Of a stretch of DNA of 64,000 nucleotides, positions 34,501 to 44,706 are shown piece after piece. The notes beneath the pieces are model-generated. The model saw only the letters and a program-made list of their open reading frames with translations, was not told where the DNA came from and searched no databases. Numbering within the stretch: position 1 is the first letter of the stretch; each line of letters opens with the position of its first letter. Source of the DNA: Crossaster papposus (taxonomy: Eukaryota > Echinodermata > Asteroidea > Velatida > Solasteridae); NCBI GenBank assembly GCA_037893245.1, contig JBAIAA010000444.1, forward strand, positions 501,501 to 565,500, read 5' to 3'. A program made the translations under genes and the position numbers.

Positions 34501-37500
34501 TGTAGAAACTTTGTTTCGTTTGACCGATTTCAGTAAACAAATTACATAATCTTTCCAAAAAAAGGTTAGCATCCTTCCCTTAACATTTGAATTGTTAAAT
34601 TGTAATAAAATACCTCTGTTTCATCTTGAAGGGCCAATCGGCTTTGTGCTCAAGGCATTATCCTTGTAACAAGCGAATATGTGGCGATTAACCCTAAACT
34701 AGCCAGACGTAGCACAGTGCATCAGGAACAAAAGTATGGTGCACTTTGATGCATTCAGCTGTCAACACCAGTACATGAACAACCACATTCTAAGACTATT
34801 GAGAGCTAGTCCCTATTAAACGATGCCAGAGATGGATTCTGCTGCATTGGGTGACCAGTGACTCTGAGGCAGTTTGACCTTGAGATTATTTTATCTGATG
34901 GATCTTGCTGTGCTAGGCAGGGTTGTTACTTTGACAAATGATGCATGTTGCTGCATCTGGCAGGGTTTCTAGCCAAAATACCCTGAAGGGTTAGGGTTCC
35001 CCTGCTAATAATTTGCCTGGATAATAATAATCATGCTTTCTTTTCGTTTTAGATACGGAGCCACCCCAGATTACCTGCCCGCCCAATCAAACAATTAAGA
35101 CCGATCAAGGCAAAAATTTTGCAACGGTCAGCCTACCCGACGTGGCTGCTGCATCCGATGACAGAGGACGGCCTGAAATTACCATTGAAATCGAGGGGTC
35201 TCGTTATGGGTACCGTGTCAATAACACAGTCTTGTTTTATACTGATGAGTCCGTATACACACTGCTGTACACAGCCCAAGATGCAGGCTACAATACTGCA
35301 ACCTGCACCATGCAAATTGTTCTCATAGGTAAGCAGTGACTTACAATGGTTACATCCCAAGACTTTAACATACACGCTTAAAGCGTGATCGAATTAACAT
35401 TATAAGTGTGCGGTTTATGGTGACTACTCTTTAGGGTAGCGAGCAAGGCTGGAAATATCAGAGTGTGCTACCCACAGATGCCGGCCCGAACCCGTATTCA
35501 ATCGAGGTTTATGAAATACAATCCCACGCTTGGGCGTGGTCAGTGTCAAAATAATTCAAAATTTATCTTCTTGTTAAACTCTTTGCGTCACTAGATTTGA
35601 CCCCACCAGCGTTTACCACCGGTTGCCCAGGTGACATTGATCGTCTAGTCGACCTCGACACAGAATCAGCCGCCGTGCTGTGGCCCAACGTGACAGCATC
35701 GGACCCCAACTCGCCGTTGCTATGGAACGCCAGCCATCATCCTGGTGACGCCTTCCCCGTTGGTAGTGTCACCACAGTAACATACACAGTCGCAGATCAA
35801 GACGGAAACGCCGCGTCTTGTAACTTCACCGTTGCAATGACAGGTCTGTGCCTATCTGCAAGACAAAAAGACTTATGTTCTGTTTCCCAAATTGTGCTTG
35901 TTTTTTTATGCCATTTATCAGATACTTGATAGGTATAGGTCGGTTCATACTTATAACGCCAAAGTGAATGCAATGCTAATGCTAATTCGCTGTGAAATTG
36001 ACCGGAGTTGAAACTTTTGCACAAAATGCAGCACAAAAACTTTCCCTGGCGTCACACAGTCACATTTGCATTTGGTTTGCGACGAGTATATGATCCGGCC
36101 TTTATGCAAATAACTTGTCATCGTTTTCACTGTGCAGGGGTTAAAATTCACTGTGCGGCCAACATCACAGCTGCCACCGATCCTGGAAGTAACGTCGCTT
36201 TGGTTTCGTGGGCTCAACCCCAAGTAATCTTCAGTTCACTTCAGAGAGAGGGTGGCAAAATTGATACGTATAATCTTGAACAGGTTTCATCAGGAGATGA
36301 TGATGATGACGTCGACGATGACAGTGGAAGTGGTATTTTTTACTTCCAAGATGATGGCCAGACACAAGTTCAGTTGCTCTCCAACAACAGTCCTGGGGAT
36401 TCCTTTGAAATTGGATCAACTTCTGTCGTCTACCGGGTTGAGGGCACCGAGATCGAGTGCAATTTCCTTGTCACTGTCGAAGGTACTAAGCAAAATAAAA
36501 GTGCTTTTTCAGGTGCCAGGATGTTTGTAACTGTCACTTCTACCACGGTGCCACCAATGATTATGTGTACCCACAATCTGGCCTAAACCTCAAACGATTT
36601 CAGAAAGAGAACGTTAATTGTTTGTGGTGTTTAGATAATAATAATAATAATAATGAGGGTTAATCGTTCTTACTGGCAGCTTAAGCTGAATTACGAAGAA
36701 TGGCGGCTACAATGTGGTAATGTCAATGGCGTGTAGACAGCTGCCATGCGACCTTATACATGCACAGCCAGAGATCAATTGCTTACAATTATTATCCCTA
36801 TTCATCAGGATAGAGACCATGTCTGCAACAACTTGAGATCAGTGCAATGTGGTCACTACCTTTACAGGTACCCATTTATACTCCAGGGTGAAGAGAGGCA
36901 ATCGTAGTAACTTTGGCCAAGAACCCAAGCACCATGTTCTCGTCAGGATTCGAACCCTAGCATCACACATCAAACACATCAACCATTAGACCACAGCGCC
37001 CCAATATGAAACTCTTTCCTTACATCATTCCAGATAACGAGTCTCCAAAGCTTGAAGGCTGTCCATCTGACTTCACTTTCCCGGTTAGCTCGTCATCCAA
37101 TCAGGCACATCACAGGTGGTCTCCTCCAATGGCCTCTGACAACTCTGGTAGTTACGTCAACGTGTCGTTCAGTTGCCGCTTAGCAGCCTCAGCTAGTGGC
37201 TGCGACCAAGCGGGCAACGGAACCTTTTCAGTCGGCGTTTCCACGATGACGTACAGAGCCGAAGATGCGTTTGGGAATGAGGATGTTTGCACCTTCACCG
37301 TGACGGTTACAGGTTCAAGTTCCAATTCAAACTCTTTCTTATGAATTGATTTGCTGTACAGATCGCAGGTCTTTTGTTCATCCCACTTCTGATACCATAA
37401 AGGATGTTGCTATAAACTAAGTGCTCGTCGAAGCTTTATTTCAGATCAGACCGAATGAAAAAAACAAAATCAATAAAACAGCCATCGATCTGTCTATGTG

Positions 37501-40500
37501 TTTATAGTTTGTCATATAGTATTAAAATAAGAACAAAACTTGTACCTCAATTGTACAAGATAGATGCCTCTGCTGGTACTTAGTCATGACTCTTTGGTCT
37601 TTTTTTCTCAGTTGTGAATCTGGTCTGCCCAGCCAATGTCTTTGCATTAGCAAGTCCTGGCTCGACCAGTAATCGTGTCAGCTGGTCAGGACCAGATCTA
37701 ACTGGATGGAACGGGCCTACAAACTTCACTTCGAACAACAATTCCGGTGTTGAATTGTTGATAGGATCTCATCGAGTAGAGTATCTGCAATGGTTTGGTG
37801 CATATGACCTGCAATTGGAGTGTTCGTTCCTTGTACTAGTGGAAGGTAAGATAGTCTGAGCATGAGGATTTGACCAAGAAAGTTCAAAGGTTTTGTTTGA
37901 ACCTATTTTCAATCTATAATATGAAAACAAAGTTTATTTTCACCTTTTGCAGTTATCCAAAATCCAATATCCAAGGAACTAACCAAAATACTGTTGAAAA
38001 GCTTAACTTGTTGTAAACATATAGATGACACTAAACTGAGACGCATATATTCGAACATGTCGGCAAATGGTGTTGGAATGGTACGCTCAAGCATTTGAAA
38101 GATTTACGGCGTGTGCGTGGGTGATATTATTAGTCTGTTTATTACGTGACCTAAGCGTAGCTGCAACCAGCTGAATAAGAACGCGTCTAAACGCAGATTG
38201 TGGCCGCAAAATCGAACTGTGACTCGCCAAAGTTTAAATCCAAATCAATATCTTGGAATATTGTGTTCTCGAAAACTTTATCAGGTTAGTTGTCAAGCCC
38301 CTTTCTAGAGCACATTTGCTGCTTCAAACAATATAAAAACGCAAAACTGACAAATGGTCTATTGTCCCTTTTAACTCAGAGATTTCAAAACTTTGTTTTG
38401 TCGTGCTTTCACAACAGGTCAGTGTCCGGCCAACATAACCGATGAAGGTCTGAGATGGCCTACTGCTGTAGCTGGTTCTACTGCCAAATCCGTCAAACGC
38501 TGTTCACTCACCACCGCAAATGGTTTGACTTGACCGTCTCATGGTCTTTAAAACTTTCTTCGTACTCCAAAATGTTCTTTGATCTGCATGATAAATGTCA
38601 TCTCAAAACTCTCCCCTTCAACTGGGCATTTTATTTTTTGCATGGACCCGGGCCCTTAAATGGCATCAATGGCCAGATACTGGCGCTATATAAGTTTTGT
38701 TTATTATTATTATTGGTATTAATATTTCTTGTAACGCTAGTTTTTGAGATTGTCTGTCCGCCGCTTCTGTGTTCCACCTGGTTTTTTTTTTCTTCTCCTT
38801 TTTCTTGGCTGCAATTCTCATTCGTTCATTTTCAAATGTATAATTCACTTCCTTTTGTTCATCTGATTTACTGCTTTTTGATCACCCTTAATGAAGCTGG
38901 TCAACCCGTGGCCGTTCGGAACTGTTCCAAGTTAGATCCACCTCTCTACTTCCGATGGGAAGAGCATGACATGCGTGGCTGCGGTGACGCCAAGGAGGAA
39001 ATCTCTCTCCAAGAGGTCGTCAAGGTAAATTTCATATTGGGACATTATTATTATTAATAATTTTACGCAAATCGCCTATCACAAGGCCAAAGGCCACTCA
39101 AGGTGTGGGCAAGGACATGATCTCTACCAAATTTACATGAAGATGACCTTAAGAATGAGACCACGAAGCATTTTGTTGTTGTTGACAGGTTGAGGTCAGC
39201 AAAGGCAATGCAGTTGAAGTGGCCGAGTTTCTGGCCAATCGGACGTCAGAATCATCCAAGGAGGCAGAGGATGTCAAGGTGGTTGCCGACATCTTGAAGA
39301 ACATCGCCGAGGCAGAGTCCGGAGACACAGAGGTATGTCGAATTACCGTTGCTATATAGTATTATATTATTACCACGTCCACCATAGCCTTGTGTGTATT
39401 TATCTGCCGCGTTTATCTTGAGATAAACATTGTCATTGCTGTGATGCGCATGCGCAGTTGGAATACTGAATTGGCTTATTCAGTGGCAATGCACATACCA
39501 AGTTTGTAGTCATGTAAATCACAGAGGAGCATAAACTGCCCACACCAAACTGGCTTATTCTGTCTGATTTTGCCTCAGAGTTTTCGTCTTGATTTTTCTG
39601 GAAGGTGACTGAACTAGTACTGGAGACTGTAAGCAATGTCATCACGAGCATTGCACCCGACACTCCCGACTCCCAGCCCACCGAGATCAATGCCGGCATC
39701 ACGTCAGCCATCGTTAAGTCCGTAGAGACACAAATCTCCTTGACTCTCCAGCAGGAAGGGAAAGTCAGTATTCGGCAGGACTCCATCCACGTTGAGGCGG
39801 TCAGTCGAGACCCACAGCAGGTTAGAGAAGGACTCAGCTTCGTGTCTGTGAAACGACCCACGGCTGAGCATCCTAAACAAGGGTCGGCACACGAGGGCAG
39901 CCTTGCCGGTACCGAGGTCGAGACTTTAAACTCGACTGTGATACCGACGGATATCAACGTCTTAGCATCGGCTCGGTTGCCTAGCAACATCATCGAGTTG
40001 CTGCAGTCTTCTGATGGTAAGTACATCGTGTTCAATCAAAAACTTTGTCAGAATTCATTTTTAAAAGAAAAAATGGCCAAAGTGTACCGCGTGATGGTTT
40101 AAACTTGGCTGTCGATTGTTTGTGTGGGTTTTTCTTTTTTCGAAACAATTTGATGAGGATCCATCATTGCACACTTGGGTATAATGAATGACAAAGATAC
40201 AGTCAATCCCTGAGCCAAACCTTCAGCGTTTCAACGTTTCATGTAGTCATTACAACACTGCATGTTGATCAGATATTTCTTCAAAATGTAGATAACAGCT
40301 CTGCGAAGCTGCAAGCCAGCTTCCTGATCTACGCCGATGACACGTTGTTCCAGTCTGCCTCAATCAGAGAGTATCGAGGGGAGGACAACTCGACTCGTAA
40401 GGTGGCTGGATCTGTCATCTCGCTAACTGTAGAGAATGTTGATCTCGTCAACCTAACAGAGCCGGTCTTGATTGAATTTAAGGTGAGCACAAGATCCAAA

Positions 40501-43500
40501 AGCAAACAAAATCAAAGTCCGTCACAAGCCGATGTAGCTCATCAGGCTGGTGTTTAACTCCGGTTTCAGTGGCATAAATTGACTGGGAATATTTCTATTC
40601 TCCCTGGATGGGATGCCAGTCCATCGCAGGTTACTACCCAGCTAATGCCAGTCCTGAGTGGAGAGAAGCAAGTGAGGTGAAGTGGCTTCAACAGATGGAA
40701 ACAACAGATGGCCAGCAGCTGAATTGAGCCCATGATGACCCACTGATCATGATTCACGAACCACTTGGCCACACTCCCCCAATCACTAGATGATTAATAT
40801 TTAAGTTTAACAAATGAAGATTATAAAATGCCTATCCTTCCAATTTTCGATTGTACTCGCAATTTTGTGTGACTTTTTTATCAATCTTCCGATTTTGAAA
40901 AATTAGGAGGAATCAAGCGATGTTCACTGCGTGTCTTGGGACTTTGGGCTGGAAGAGGGAGTTGGTGATTGGACGACAGACGGATGCAAGCTTGCTGAAG
41001 TGACCAATCAGACCGTTGTGTGTACTTGCTCTCATGCCACCAACTTTGCAATCCTTCTGGTATGTAGAACATCGAGTCTTTAGCCGTGCTCCCATTGGAC
41101 TTTTTGTGGTAAGTCTACCGTGACTTTTCTTAAAATCTTGTCTAAATTAGTGAACTGATTCTCTCTTTCTATTAGGATGTGAAGGGTCAAGCACCCCATG
41201 ATAACGGTGACACCTCTGCTAAACGAGCGCTTGATATCATCAGCCAGGTTGGCTGTGCATTGTCAATCATAGCTCTGGCTATCACGCTGATTATATACCT
41301 AGGTATCAGGTAAGATAATTGTAATGACATGATAAACAAATTTCAACCCAACACTGTTTATCTGTGTGCTTTACTAACCACTGCATTGCTGTGTTTTCTT
41401 GTCGCTGTAAGCATGTTAACATTAACAAATCAACCACACTTTTTATCTTTGTTTAGGAAACTGCGAAGTGGCAAATCTCGTCAGATCTTCATCCATTTCT
41501 GCTTTTCCTTGTTCATGTTGTACATTGTGTTCCTCGCTGGCATTGACAATGCTAAGGTGAGAGAGTTTTACAACAAGTTTCACCACACATCTTTTAAAAT
41601 GAGTTTAAGGGGTACTAAAACTTGTGTCCATAAGGCCAATTTCTCGAAGCTGCTCGGCACAAACAAATTGTTTAGCATGAAAATTCTTCCCTGGCAAAAA
41701 CAAGGTTACAAACCAATTTTCAGTCGATGTATATTGTTCGTGACTGAGCTACAATTTGTTGTGCTAAGCAAACTTTTGTGCGTTGCAGCTCTACAAAGTT
41801 GTTGCAATTTCTGGAAAAGATTCGTTTTAACACTATTAAATTACATTTTCATTTGATATTTTAACATACTTGCAGTATAATTCTCAAGATATTTCTGCTT
41901 CAATTTGAAAAGGCTACCACAGGTGGTTGTGCGTTTGTGGCTGCTTTACTCCACTACTTGACTCTGTCCACTATGATGTGGATGGCTGTTGAAGCCAGGA
42001 ACATGTACGTCAGTACGGTGAAGGTGTTCCCAGAAGACACGCCTCGATACATGGTCAAGGCTTGCCTCATCGCTTGGGGTAAGTCTAGACCTAAACATTA
42101 TTTTAAATAACTTCTCATTATTGAATCACTTCCTTAAACTAGATAAAGGGCACTCGCTGGAGCGCAGACCTCCGCAACAAATATCCCAATGTGAAAAAAC
42201 AAATCAAAATGATCCAGAATCCTGATCTGGATCCTGACTAATCTGAGAATGTAATGGAATTGTCCTTGACCCATGAGCTATCTACCCACCAAGTTTCATT
42301 AAAATCCCTCCAGTAGTTTGTCCAGCCTGCTAACAGTCAAACAAACAAACAGACAGCCCGACAGCCCGACAGACAGACAGCCCGACAGCCCGACAGACAT
42401 AAGCTCCGCCATCTGAGATGGGTGGAGGTATCACATGGTAATGGCTAGGTTATTTCTATTTGAATGAGGGTGCTGTAATAACATTTTTGCAATCTTTAAA
42501 TTAGATTTTTTAATAAACGTCTTTTCCTCTAGTGTTCGTACCCAGAAATGGTGTCATTAGAGAACTCGCCCAAGGAATGGTCCATTTGTTTCCCTAATTC
42601 CTCTAAGATTTGTATCTCTATTTGTAGGTTCCCCAGTGATTGTGTTAATAATCACCTTGGCTGCGGCATCACATCACTATGCCAACAAGCATTAGTAAGT
42701 AATTGATTCTTGTTTTCTTTTTTTTTGCTGTGGACGCTGTTCAGTTTTAGCTAGTTACCAAACTGCCCTCTCTCTAGGTAATAATTGTGTATATATAAAG
42801 GGGTTCTGGAAAAACGTCCCAAACTTTGGCTTAAAAAATCCCCAAAGACTATGCGAAGGTGACCGTGATATTAAAAAAGAGATGATTGTTTTGTCCACAT
42901 TTCCGAGCCTGGTCGATCTCGTGCTGTACCTTGACCTCCTTGCTCCAATTGGTCACATCCTCATCCACAACATCATCACCTTCGTCTTGGTCATGCGCAG
43001 TCTCTTGATTATTTTGGCTTTTATCCTTCCAGTTGCTTCCCCGAGCCCGGTCTCGTGATGTACCTTGGCTTCCTTGCTCCCATTGGTCTCATCCTCATCC
43101 ACAACATCATCACCTTCATCTTGGTCATGCGCAGTCTCTTGATTATTTTGGCTTTTATCCTTCCAGTTGCTTCCCCGAGCCCGGTCTCGTGCTGTACCTT
43201 GGCTTCCTTGCTCCCATTGGTCTCATCCTCATCCACAACATCATCACCTTCATCTTGGTCATGCGCAGTCTCTTGATTATTTTGGCTTTTATCCTTCCAG
43301 TTGCTTCCCCGAGCCCGGTCTCGTGCTGTACCTCGGCCTCCTTGCTCCAATTGGTCTCATCCTCATCCACAACATCATCACCTTCATCTTGGTCATGCGC
43401 AGTCTCCTGAATGTCAAGGAGGCGTCTCGCTCCCAGCAGATCTCTAAACGCCTTCAGAATGCCGTGGGAATCTCCGCTCTCATGGGCTTGACCTGGTGTT

Positions 43501-44495
43501 TTGGGTTCCTGGCCATCGAAGGAGCAACTTTCGCCTTTCAGCTCATCTTCTGTCTGGCCAACTCCTTGCAGGTGCGCGTCGTTCCTTTGCGTCTGTTTGG
43601 AAAAACAGTAGGCCTACAGGCATACTTTACCAATTTTGCAGCTCGCATTGTTGATACTTGGGCTGTTTTCCAAACCCCAGCTTTATCTTCCTCGCAGGCT
43701 TCATTTATGCAGTTTAGCAATAGGATGGAGACGAAACCTAAGCCAGGGGTTTGAAAAACGGCCTAGGGGTGTGCATTTACGAGTAATTTGAAAACCGGGT
43801 GCCCGTTACCCATTACTCGGGTACCCGTTAAAGAAACCCTACTCCTAAATTTTAAACTTGTAAGTTCTTTTTCAGCTTGATTATAAAGGTCCGCGCAATG
43901 ATACTTCTACATCAGGGAGCTAGCACAGCGAGATAGAAGTGTTTACATTGAACTTTGCTTTAAGCCGTCAACTGCAAATTCGCATGCGCCATCAATTTTT
44001 CAAATATATTTTGTTTTCCTATGTAGCCTGATTTTATTTTCAAAATTTACAACAAATGATATTAAAAATTGTTCGCTTTCGTCGTTCGAAAAGTTACTGT
44101 GTACGTAGTTTGTAAAATTGGCTAGCGCTTCTTTCCTAAACGAAATCGAAATAACTAATTGCGAGAACTCTGTAACTCACATCACTGTCATACAGTTTTT
44201 AAACATAGGGACTCTTTTTGATATCTGACCGTTGGAAAGTGTGGTAATTATTTCTCTCCTATTACAGGGTTTAGTTGTGTTCATCATGTTCTGCGCTCGA
44301 CGTGAGGAGGTGCGTGCTGTTGTTGCGCCGTACATGAGGCGCATTTGCTGTGGTCGGGAGTGTCGTTTGCCCAGACTGCATCCTGAAAAGACCAACGAGT
44401 CCGAAATGGTGGTGTCAGCGACGGCTGTTACGTCGCCGTCAGCCGGGCAGACTGCAGATTTTGAGGTCTCTGTTAGTGTCGCCACTCCGAATTAG
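31430..44495 (+). CDS. Adhesion GPCR copy B, complete: signal peptide-SRCR-HYR x7-HRM-GAIN/GPS-7TM
   Basis: Exons: 31430-31556, 32396-32701, 32866-33135, 33670-33936, 35053-35328, 35595-35843, 36138-36482, 37034-37312, 37612-37845, 38418-38522, 38897-39024, 39189-39332, 39605-40016, 40292-40482, 40907-41059, 41176-41309, 41457-41556, 41913-42078, 42628-42694, 43301-43571, 44268-44495. Every intron is GT-AG and all phases agree. The total is 4452 nt, that is 1483 residues and TAG. Exons 2 to 10 are symmetrical phase 1-1 modules, as expected for shuffled extracellular domains. The protein should be a plasma-membrane receptor with a self-cleaving GAIN domain. SRCR and HYR domains are adhesion or recognition modules, so binding of extracellular partners or microbial surfaces is plausible but unproven. 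A later in-frame ATG (31463) could also start translation. It lies in tandem with copy A. No function can be named from sequence alone. Confidence 0.86.
31640..31767. repeat. Poly-G tract and 35-bp-arm hairpin with telomere-like TTAGGG words in intron 1
   Basis: Seventeen G in a row (31640-31656) are followed by an inverted repeat. Its arms 31692-31726 and 31733-31767 match at 32 of 35 positions around a 6-nt loop, and each arm contains GGGTTAGGGTTAG or its complement. It is a cruciform-capable intronic repeat, not a telomere. Confidence 0.8.
32396..32701 (+). CDS. Receptor B exon 2: SRCR domain
   Basis: Residues about 43-144 form a scavenger receptor cysteine-rich domain: VQIRLLGGGSEGQLELFYEG, then WGHACHNGW, EEADVVCRQLGF, the RITCTGTEASIDECQLDG segment and a final VVSC. 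Cysteines follow the group-A-like six-Cys order. One complete domain equals one phase 1-1 exon. Confidence 0.9.
32866..37845 (+). CDS. Receptor B exons 3-9: seven HYR (hyalin repeat) or HYR-like domains
   Basis: Exons 32866-33135, 33670-33936, 35053-35328, 35595-35843, 36138-36482, 37034-37312 and 37612-37845 each encode one Ig-like HYR unit (residues about 145-784). Exons 3-5 are textbook: PP.ITCP.D near the start, NFATFTLPDP.ASDNSG in the middle, LLQYT..D...N.A.C...I at the end. Exons 6 and 8 are good HYR units (D.DGNAASCNFTVAMTG; EDAFGNEDVCTFTVTVTG). Exons 7 and 9 keep the cysteines and C.FLV.VEG but are diverged. Exon 7 holds an acidic insert SSGDDDDDVDDDSGSG. All are phase 1-1. HYR domains mediate adhesion in hyalin, sushi-repeat and polydom-type proteins. 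Confidence 0.85.
33240..33530. repeat. Degenerate CTGAC/CCAA-rich microsatellite tract in intron 4
   Basis: The tract is a run of CTGAC, CCGACT, ACCAAC and CCCACC words over about 290 bp without a strict period. It looks like an old pentanucleotide-type microsatellite. Both strands carry few stops but no protein signature. Confidence 0.55.
34212..34451. repeat. Perfect 36-bp inverted repeat in intron between HYR2 and HYR3 exons
   Basis: Arms 34212-34247 and 34416-34451 are exact reverse complements (starting GGGCCTTTTCGAAACCGTTG) with a 168-bp spacer. Outside the arms weaker complementarity continues (TGCGCAGTAT / TCTGCGTCAG). Perfect arms suggest a recent foldback or MITE insertion in the intron. 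Confidence 0.85.
36635..37002 (-). mobile_element. tRNA-derived SINE with (ATT)n tail, antisense in intron 7
   Basis: On the minus strand the element begins GGGGCGCTGTGGTCTAATGG (37002), with an A-box-like TGGTCTAATGGTT (36993-36981) and a B box GGGTTCGAATCC (36958-36947). A non-tRNA body of about 290 bp follows, and the element ends in (ATT)n at 36655-36635. The tail type is the same as that of the L2-like LINE at 20.3-21.6 kb, a plausible partner for mobilisation. Confidence 0.75.
38418..39024 (+). CDS. Receptor B exons 10-11: HRM-like segment
   Basis: Exons 38418-38522 and 38897-39024 (residues about 785-862) encode QCPANITDEGLRWPTAVAGS, then VKRCS, VAVRNCSK, a second Trp in FRWEEHDMRGC and a run into the GAIN domain. 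The order C..W...G....C.....R.C....W....C resembles the hormone receptor motif that often precedes GAIN in adhesion GPCRs. Spacing is not perfect, so the call is HRM-like. The intron between them carries an L2-like LINE 3' scrap at about 38640-38716 (TGGCGCTATATAAG followed by TTATTATTATTATTGG). Confidence 0.65.
39189..41059 (+). CDS. Receptor B exons 12-15: GAIN domain with GPS
   Basis: Exons 39189-39332, 39605-40016, 40292-40482 and 40907-41059 cover residues about 863-1162. The first two are helical (AEDVKVVADILKNIAEAESG; LVLETVSNVITSI), like GAIN subdomain A. Exon 14 has the beta-rich LQASFLIYADDTLFQS and NVDLVNLTEPVLIEF. Exon 15 gives the GPS signature: C.SWDFG...G.W...GC......VVCTCSHATNFAILL. 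The cleavage triad reads His-Ala-Thr rather than the commonest His-Leu-Thr. If cleavage occurs, the new N-terminus (TNFAILL) is the tethered agonist. Confidence 0.88.
40560..40790 (-). mobile_element. tRNA-derived SINE, antisense in intron 14
   Basis: On the minus strand GTGTGGCCAAGTGGTTCG (about 40775-40758) looks like a tRNA-Leu/Ser-type A-box region, with a B-box-like GGGCTCAATTC after it. Downstream is a core including, on the plus strand, GGATGGGATGCCAGTCCATC (40606-40625), a motif that I recall from short repeats of several marine invertebrates. I could not verify the family. Confidence 0.55.
41176..44495 (+). CDS. Receptor B exons 16-21: seven-transmembrane domain and tail
   Basis: Six exons, collinear with copy A, encode TM1 (residues about 1180-1205), TM2 (1215-1235), TM3 with ALLHY (1246-1268), TM4 (1288-1308), the ECL2 cysteine in HYCFPEPG, TM5 (1322-1348), TM6 with LTWCFGF (1368-1389), TM7 with FCLANSLQG (1392-1417) and a 66-residue tail. 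The disulfide pair (TM3 top and ECL2 Cys) is kept. The exon 20 acceptor is the last of three nearly identical acceptors in the intron; only the acceptor at 43300/43301 keeps the frame to the end. The tail ends VATPN and has no canonical class I PDZ motif. Confidence 0.88.
42142..42434. repeat. Interspersed repeat in copy B intron, sister of 973-1248
   Basis: Same order of blocks as in copy A. The tetranucleotide part has turned into repeats of CAGCCCGA at about 42353-42393. It shows that this non-coding repeat predates the gene duplication while its microsatellite evolved afterwards. Confidence 0.5.
42899..43300 (+). repeat. Three tandem intronic copies of the TM5 acceptor/exon-start module (copy B)
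   Basis: Units at about 42899-43032 (degenerate, as in copy A), 43033-43166 and 43167-43300 precede the true exon 20. The unit is 134 bp: about 106 nt homologous to the exon start (CFPEPGLVLYLG... to VMRSLL) plus 28 nt of intron with the acceptor tract TTTTATCCTTCCAG. Units 2 and 3 have intact acceptors and are almost identical to the true exon start. Because 134 is not a multiple of three, using their acceptors shifts the frame: stops follow at 43276 and 43410. No 5' donor follows either unit. Confidence 0.88.
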
Positions 44496-44531
44496 GGAGT
44501 ATGTGCGACAATTTCAAAGAAAGGTTGTGCA

Positions 44532-44706
44532 GTCAAAGTTGTGCCCCTGTCGTCCCGTCAAAGTTGTGCCCCTGTCGTGCAGTCAAAGTTGTGCCCCTGT
44601 CGTGCCGTCAAAGTTGTGCCCCTGTCGTGCCGTCAAAGTTGTGCCCCTGTCGTGCCGTCAAAGTTGTGCCCCTGTCGTGCCGTCAAAGTTGTGCCCCTGT
44701 CGTGTC
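44532..44706 (+). repeat. 25-bp minisatellite, 7 units, in 3' UTR of receptor copy B
   Basis: Seven direct 25-bp units with GTCAAAGTTGTGCCCCTGTC start about 36 bp after the stop codon. Copy A has three. The later units are identical to one another, pointing to recent expansion. Predicted peptides such as KLCPCRAVKVVPLS are repeat translations after the stop, not part of the receptor. Confidence 0.88.

Noticed and set aside
42899-43300. Mutually exclusive alternative TM5 exons
   Set aside because: The modules have acceptors but no donors, and the 134-bp period breaks the frame. They cannot replace the true exon one for one.
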